Part shown: in pieces, positions 5,480 to 7,064 of the stretch
How positions within the stretch are numbered: the first letter of the stretch is position 1
How the letters are laid out: each line of letters starts with the position of its first letter
From: Eubacterium sp.
Lineage (GTDB): Bacteria; Bacillota; Clostridia; Oscillospirales; Acutalibacteraceae
NCBI GenBank assembly: GCA_017543725.1
Contig: JAFYFO010000364.1
Span: 1 to 7,064 of the forward strand
Length of the DNA: 7,064 nucleotides
Reading direction: 5' to 3'
Notes under the pieces: generated by a model
What the model saw: the letters and a program-made list of their open reading frames with translations, nothing else
Told to the model about the DNA's origin: nothing
The model's database searches: none
Made by a program: the position numbers and the translations under genes

Positions 5480-6742
5480 ATGAAGAAATATATTGAAATA
5501 TATAACCACTTCAAAGAACTGATTCAATCAAAGCAACTTAAAAGCGGTGAAAAGATCCCGTCAGTCAGAAAAGCAGCCGATATATTCAGCGTCAGCAAAA
5601 CAACAATACAAAACGCCTATTTTGAACTGCAGGCAGACGGCTATATTATCTCATCAGAGAAAAGCGGATATTTTGTTTGCGATAATATCAACCTTAAGAC
5701 TCAGGATAATAATATTGTTATAAATAAAAAAGATATTAAATATGACTTAAAAAGCGGCGACGCTGATAAGGAATGTTTTGATATTGCGCTCTGGCAGAGA
5801 TACATAAAAAGCGCGCTTCGTCAGCAGGAAAGACTTTTATCATACGGCGATGTTCAGGGTGAGGCAGATTTAAGAGAAACTCTTTGCCAATACATTGCGC
5901 AGAAAAGAAATGTTTCAGCCTCGCCCGACAGAATTGTTATCGGCGCAGGTGTCAACAGTCTGCTCGGAATACTTTGTTCGCTTATCAAGGGCAGAAAAAC
6001 TGTTTCTTTTCCCGATAAAAGTTTTATAAACGGCATATCGCTTTTTAATGACTACGGTTTTGAAGTCGGAATTAAAAACAAAAACGCCGATATTATTTAT
6101 GTTTCGCCCTCGCATATGACTTCTTTCGGAAGCGTTATGCCGATTAAAAGAAGGATAGAACTGCTCAACCACATAAAAACAACATCTTCAATTATTATTG
6201 AGGATGATTTTGATTCTGATTTTGTTTATCAGAGCAAGCCCGCACCTGCGCTTTATGCGCTTTCAGGCGGCAAAAATGTTGTTTATATGGGTTCTTTTTC
6301 AAATGTTCTTGTTCCCGGAATCAGAATAAGTTTTATGGTCTTAACAGAAGAACTCGCTGCAGAATTTCATAAAAACAAGGAAAGATTTGCACAAACGGCA
6401 AGCAAAACCGAACAAATCGCCCTTTGCGGATATATACGGGATGGACATATTTATTCTCAAACAAGGAAAATTCGCCGCCGCTACACGGAAAAAACAAAAA
6501 TCTTTTATAACGAACTTAAAAAAGAAATTCCCTCAGCGCAACTGAGCATCAGCGAAAACGGAATTAACATCAGGCTTATTATTGATTTTGAAAAGGATAT
6601 TTCGGTTTTTGAAGATAATCAGATTTCGGTTTATATAAGAAGTTATGAAAACGGCGTTTTGAAACTAATTCTGATACCTTCGGCAATACCGAAAGAAGAA
6701 ATAAAAAACGCGATATTTGCCTTAAAAAATGCGCTTTTATAA
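5480..6742 (+). CDS. MocR-type regulator (GntR DNA-binding domain + aminotransferase-like domain), PLP Lys replaced
   Basis: Residues 1-68 form a GntR-type winged helix (GEKIPSVRKAADIFSVSKTT at 23-42, then QADGYI and SGYFV), residues about 70-100 a linker, and about 100-420 a degenerate class I aminotransferase-like domain: SYGDVQGEADLRETL (121-135), YVSPSH (207-212), IIEDDFDSDF (239-248), YMGSFSNVLVPGIRISF (269-285). MocR regulators normally hold PLP on the Lys of GTFSK; here that position is Asn275. The Tyr of EDDYD is Phe244. The pyridine-contacting Asp242 remains. The protein is also short (420 residues; about 460-480 is usual). It may bind PLP non-covalently, bind another ligand, or not sense PLP at all. 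Start ATG 5480 has GAGGT 6 bases upstream. It is divergent from the ECF gene, its likely target. Confidence 0.9.
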   Translation: MKKYIEIYNHFKELIQSKQLKSGEKIPSVRKAADIFSVSKTTIQNAYFELQADGYIISSEKSGYFVCDNINLKTQDNNIVINKKDIKYDLKSGDADKECFDIALWQRYIKSALRQQERLLSYGDVQGEADLRETLCQYIAQKRNVSASPDRIVIGAGVNSLLGILCSLIKGRKTVSFPDKSFINGISLFNDYGFEVGIKNKNADIIYVSPSHMTSFGSVMPIKRRIELLNHIKTTSSIIIEDDFDSDFVYQSKPAPALYALSGGKNVVYMGSFSNVLVPGIRISFMVLTEELAAEFHKNKERFAQTASKTEQIALCGYIRDGHIYSQTRKIRRRYTEKTKIFYNELKKEIPSAQLSISENGINIRLIIDFEKDISVFEDNQISVYIRSYENGVLKLILIPSAIPKEEIKNAIFALKNALL

Positions 6743-6758
6743 TATTTTTTCAATTTGA

Positions 6759-6776
6759 AGTCCAATAGTTTGGACT
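6759..6776. promoter_or_regulatory. Perfect dyad AGTCCAA-N4-TTGGACT, candidate operator
   Basis: AGTCCAA (6759-6765), loop TAGT, TTGGACT (6770-6776) form an 18-base perfect inverted repeat, 16 bases after the MocR stop. No T-run follows on either strand, so it does not look like a terminator. Size and symmetry fit a TetR- or MarR-type operator, and it lies just upstream of the promoter at 6793-6821. No matching regulator is visible. Confidence 0.45.
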
Positions 6777-6785
6777 CTGCCCTTC

Positions 6786-6809
6786 AGGCATATTGCATAT
6801 TGCCTTTTC
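6786..6809 (+). terminator. Possible weak terminator of the MocR gene
   Basis: AGGCATAT (6786-6793), loop TGC, and ATAT-T-GCCT (6797-6805) can pair into an 8-bp stem with one bulged T, followed by TTTTCC. The T-run is short. The stretch also contains a direct repeat of ATATTGC (6790-6796, 6797-6803) and overlaps the -35 box of the next gene, so a terminator role is only possible. Confidence 0.3.
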
Positions 6810-6821
6810 CTGAATTAAAAT
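6793..6821 (+). promoter_or_regulatory. Promoter of the small membrane protein gene
   Basis: -35 TTGCAT (6793-6798), 17-base spacer, -10 TAAAAT (6816-6821). The predicted start is near 6828, leaving a leader of about 24 bases that contains the AGGAGG site. The -10 box overlaps the left arm of the dyad at 6809-6840. Confidence 0.55.
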
Positions 6822-6840
6822 GAAGGTGTACTAATTCAGG
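6809..6840. promoter_or_regulatory. Perfect 9-bp-arm dyad spanning -10, start site and Shine-Dalgarno
   Basis: CCTGAATTA (6809-6817) and TAATTCAGG (6832-6840) are perfect inverted arms separated by 14 bases. The left arm overlaps the predicted -10 box and the right arm runs into the AGGAGG ribosome binding site (6838-6843). As DNA it can act as an operator that blocks the promoter. If transcription begins farther upstream (read-through from the MocR gene), the RNA hairpin would hide the ribosome binding site. Confidence 0.5.
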
Positions 6841-6851
6841 AGGACAAAAAA

Positions 6852-7064
6852 ATGAAAAGAAAAACAAGTTTTATCAAATCAATCTTATTAACAATCGCAT
6901 CTCTTATAATCGGATTTATCGCTATTGCCTTCCCCTTCAATCTTTTTTCAGCGCTCTCGTCGGAAGCCATGCACATTGTTTTTATCAGTGAAATTATAAT
7001 CTATTTTTCAATATCAATGGTGTTTCTTGCTCTCAAAGACAGAAAAGCCAAAGAGAAAGAAAAA
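6852..7064 (+). CDS. Small membrane protein with two predicted TM helices (partial, runs off the right edge)
   Basis: An open frame of 71 codons reaches the window end without a stop. AGGAGG (6838-6843) lies 8 bases before the ATG, a strong ribosome binding site. The visible protein starts MKRKTSF, has hydrophobic segments at about residues 9-28 and 42-61 joined by a short loop, and then a highly charged stretch (KDRKAKEKEK) at the window end. The basic N-terminus and the charged tail suggest both ends face the cytoplasm. No family is recognised; it could be a short two-helix membrane protein or the beginning of a longer one. Tight control is suggested by the two dyads in front of it. Confidence 0.75.
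   Translation, partial: MKRKTSFIKSILLTIASLIIGFIAIAFPFNLFSALSSEAMHIVFISEIIIYFSISMVFLALKDRKAKEKEK

Noticed and set aside
5374..5514. Longer ECF protein start at 5514
   Set aside because: The extension covers the divergent promoters and the first codons of the MocR gene; the ATG at 5373 has a ribosome binding site and fits the family N-terminus.
6759..6776. AGTCCAA-N4-TTGGACT as the MocR gene terminator
   Set aside because: No T-run follows on either strand; it is better read as an operator-like dyad.
6820..6834. Mini-ORF ATG AAG GTG TAC TAA (MKVY) in the loop of the 6809-6840 dyad as an attenuator leader peptide
   Set aside because: It has no Shine-Dalgarno, it would begin upstream of the predicted transcription start, and the codons show no regulatory pattern; probably chance.

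Overview
The window looks like chromosomal DNA of a low-GC Firmicute, most likely an uncultured gut-type member of the Clostridia. Grounds: AT-rich spacers, GAGG-type ribosome binding sites, TTGACA/TATAAT-like promoters, a clostridial-style isc operon, an ECF vitamin-transporter S component and a MocR regulator. A species-level call is not possible from sequence alone. No RNA gene, CRISPR array, insertion sequence or phage gene was seen.

Layout. Positions 1-67 (minus) hold the start of a lipoprotein gene that leaves the window. Positions 256-405 (minus) encode a 49-residue acidic, two-cysteine peptide with its own extended -10 promoter and a good terminator. Positions 542-4132 (minus) are a tight operon, iscS-iscU-nadA-mnmA: cysteine desulfurase, Fe-S scaffold, quinolinate synthase ([4Fe-4S] enzyme of NAD synthesis) and tRNA 2-thiouridylase. 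It starts at a strong promoter carrying two copies of the dyad CCTA-N9-TAGG. Positions 4256-5373 (minus) are a two-gene operon, an ECF transporter S component followed by a small radical SAM protein of the TatD-associated type. Divergent from it, 5480-6742 (plus) encodes a MocR-type regulator (GntR-like DNA-binding domain fused to an aminotransferase-like domain). A promoter region with two separate dyads (6759-6840) precedes a small membrane protein gene at 6852 that runs off the right end.

How the genes fit together. IscS takes sulfur from cysteine using pyridoxal phosphate (PLP). IscU builds Fe-S clusters with it, NadA needs such a cluster, and MnmA receives IscS-derived sulfur for tRNA thiolation, so the operon joins a sulfur donor to its clients. 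MocR proteins often sense PLP or control vitamin B6 genes, so the divergent ECF component could import a B6 vitamer, the cofactor of IscS. That link is inference.

Main oddities. (1) iscS has an in-frame TGA (3080-3082) exactly where the family has a conserved Arg; the remaining 43 codons follow in the same frame, well conserved, to a TAA that overlaps the iscU ATG. (2) The MocR protein has Asn (residue 275) where the PLP-binding Lys is expected. Each is one base from the expected codon, so both a real change and a sequence error must be considered. (3) The twin CCTA-N9-TAGG dyads are a convincing candidate for an Rrf2-type (IscR-like) operator.
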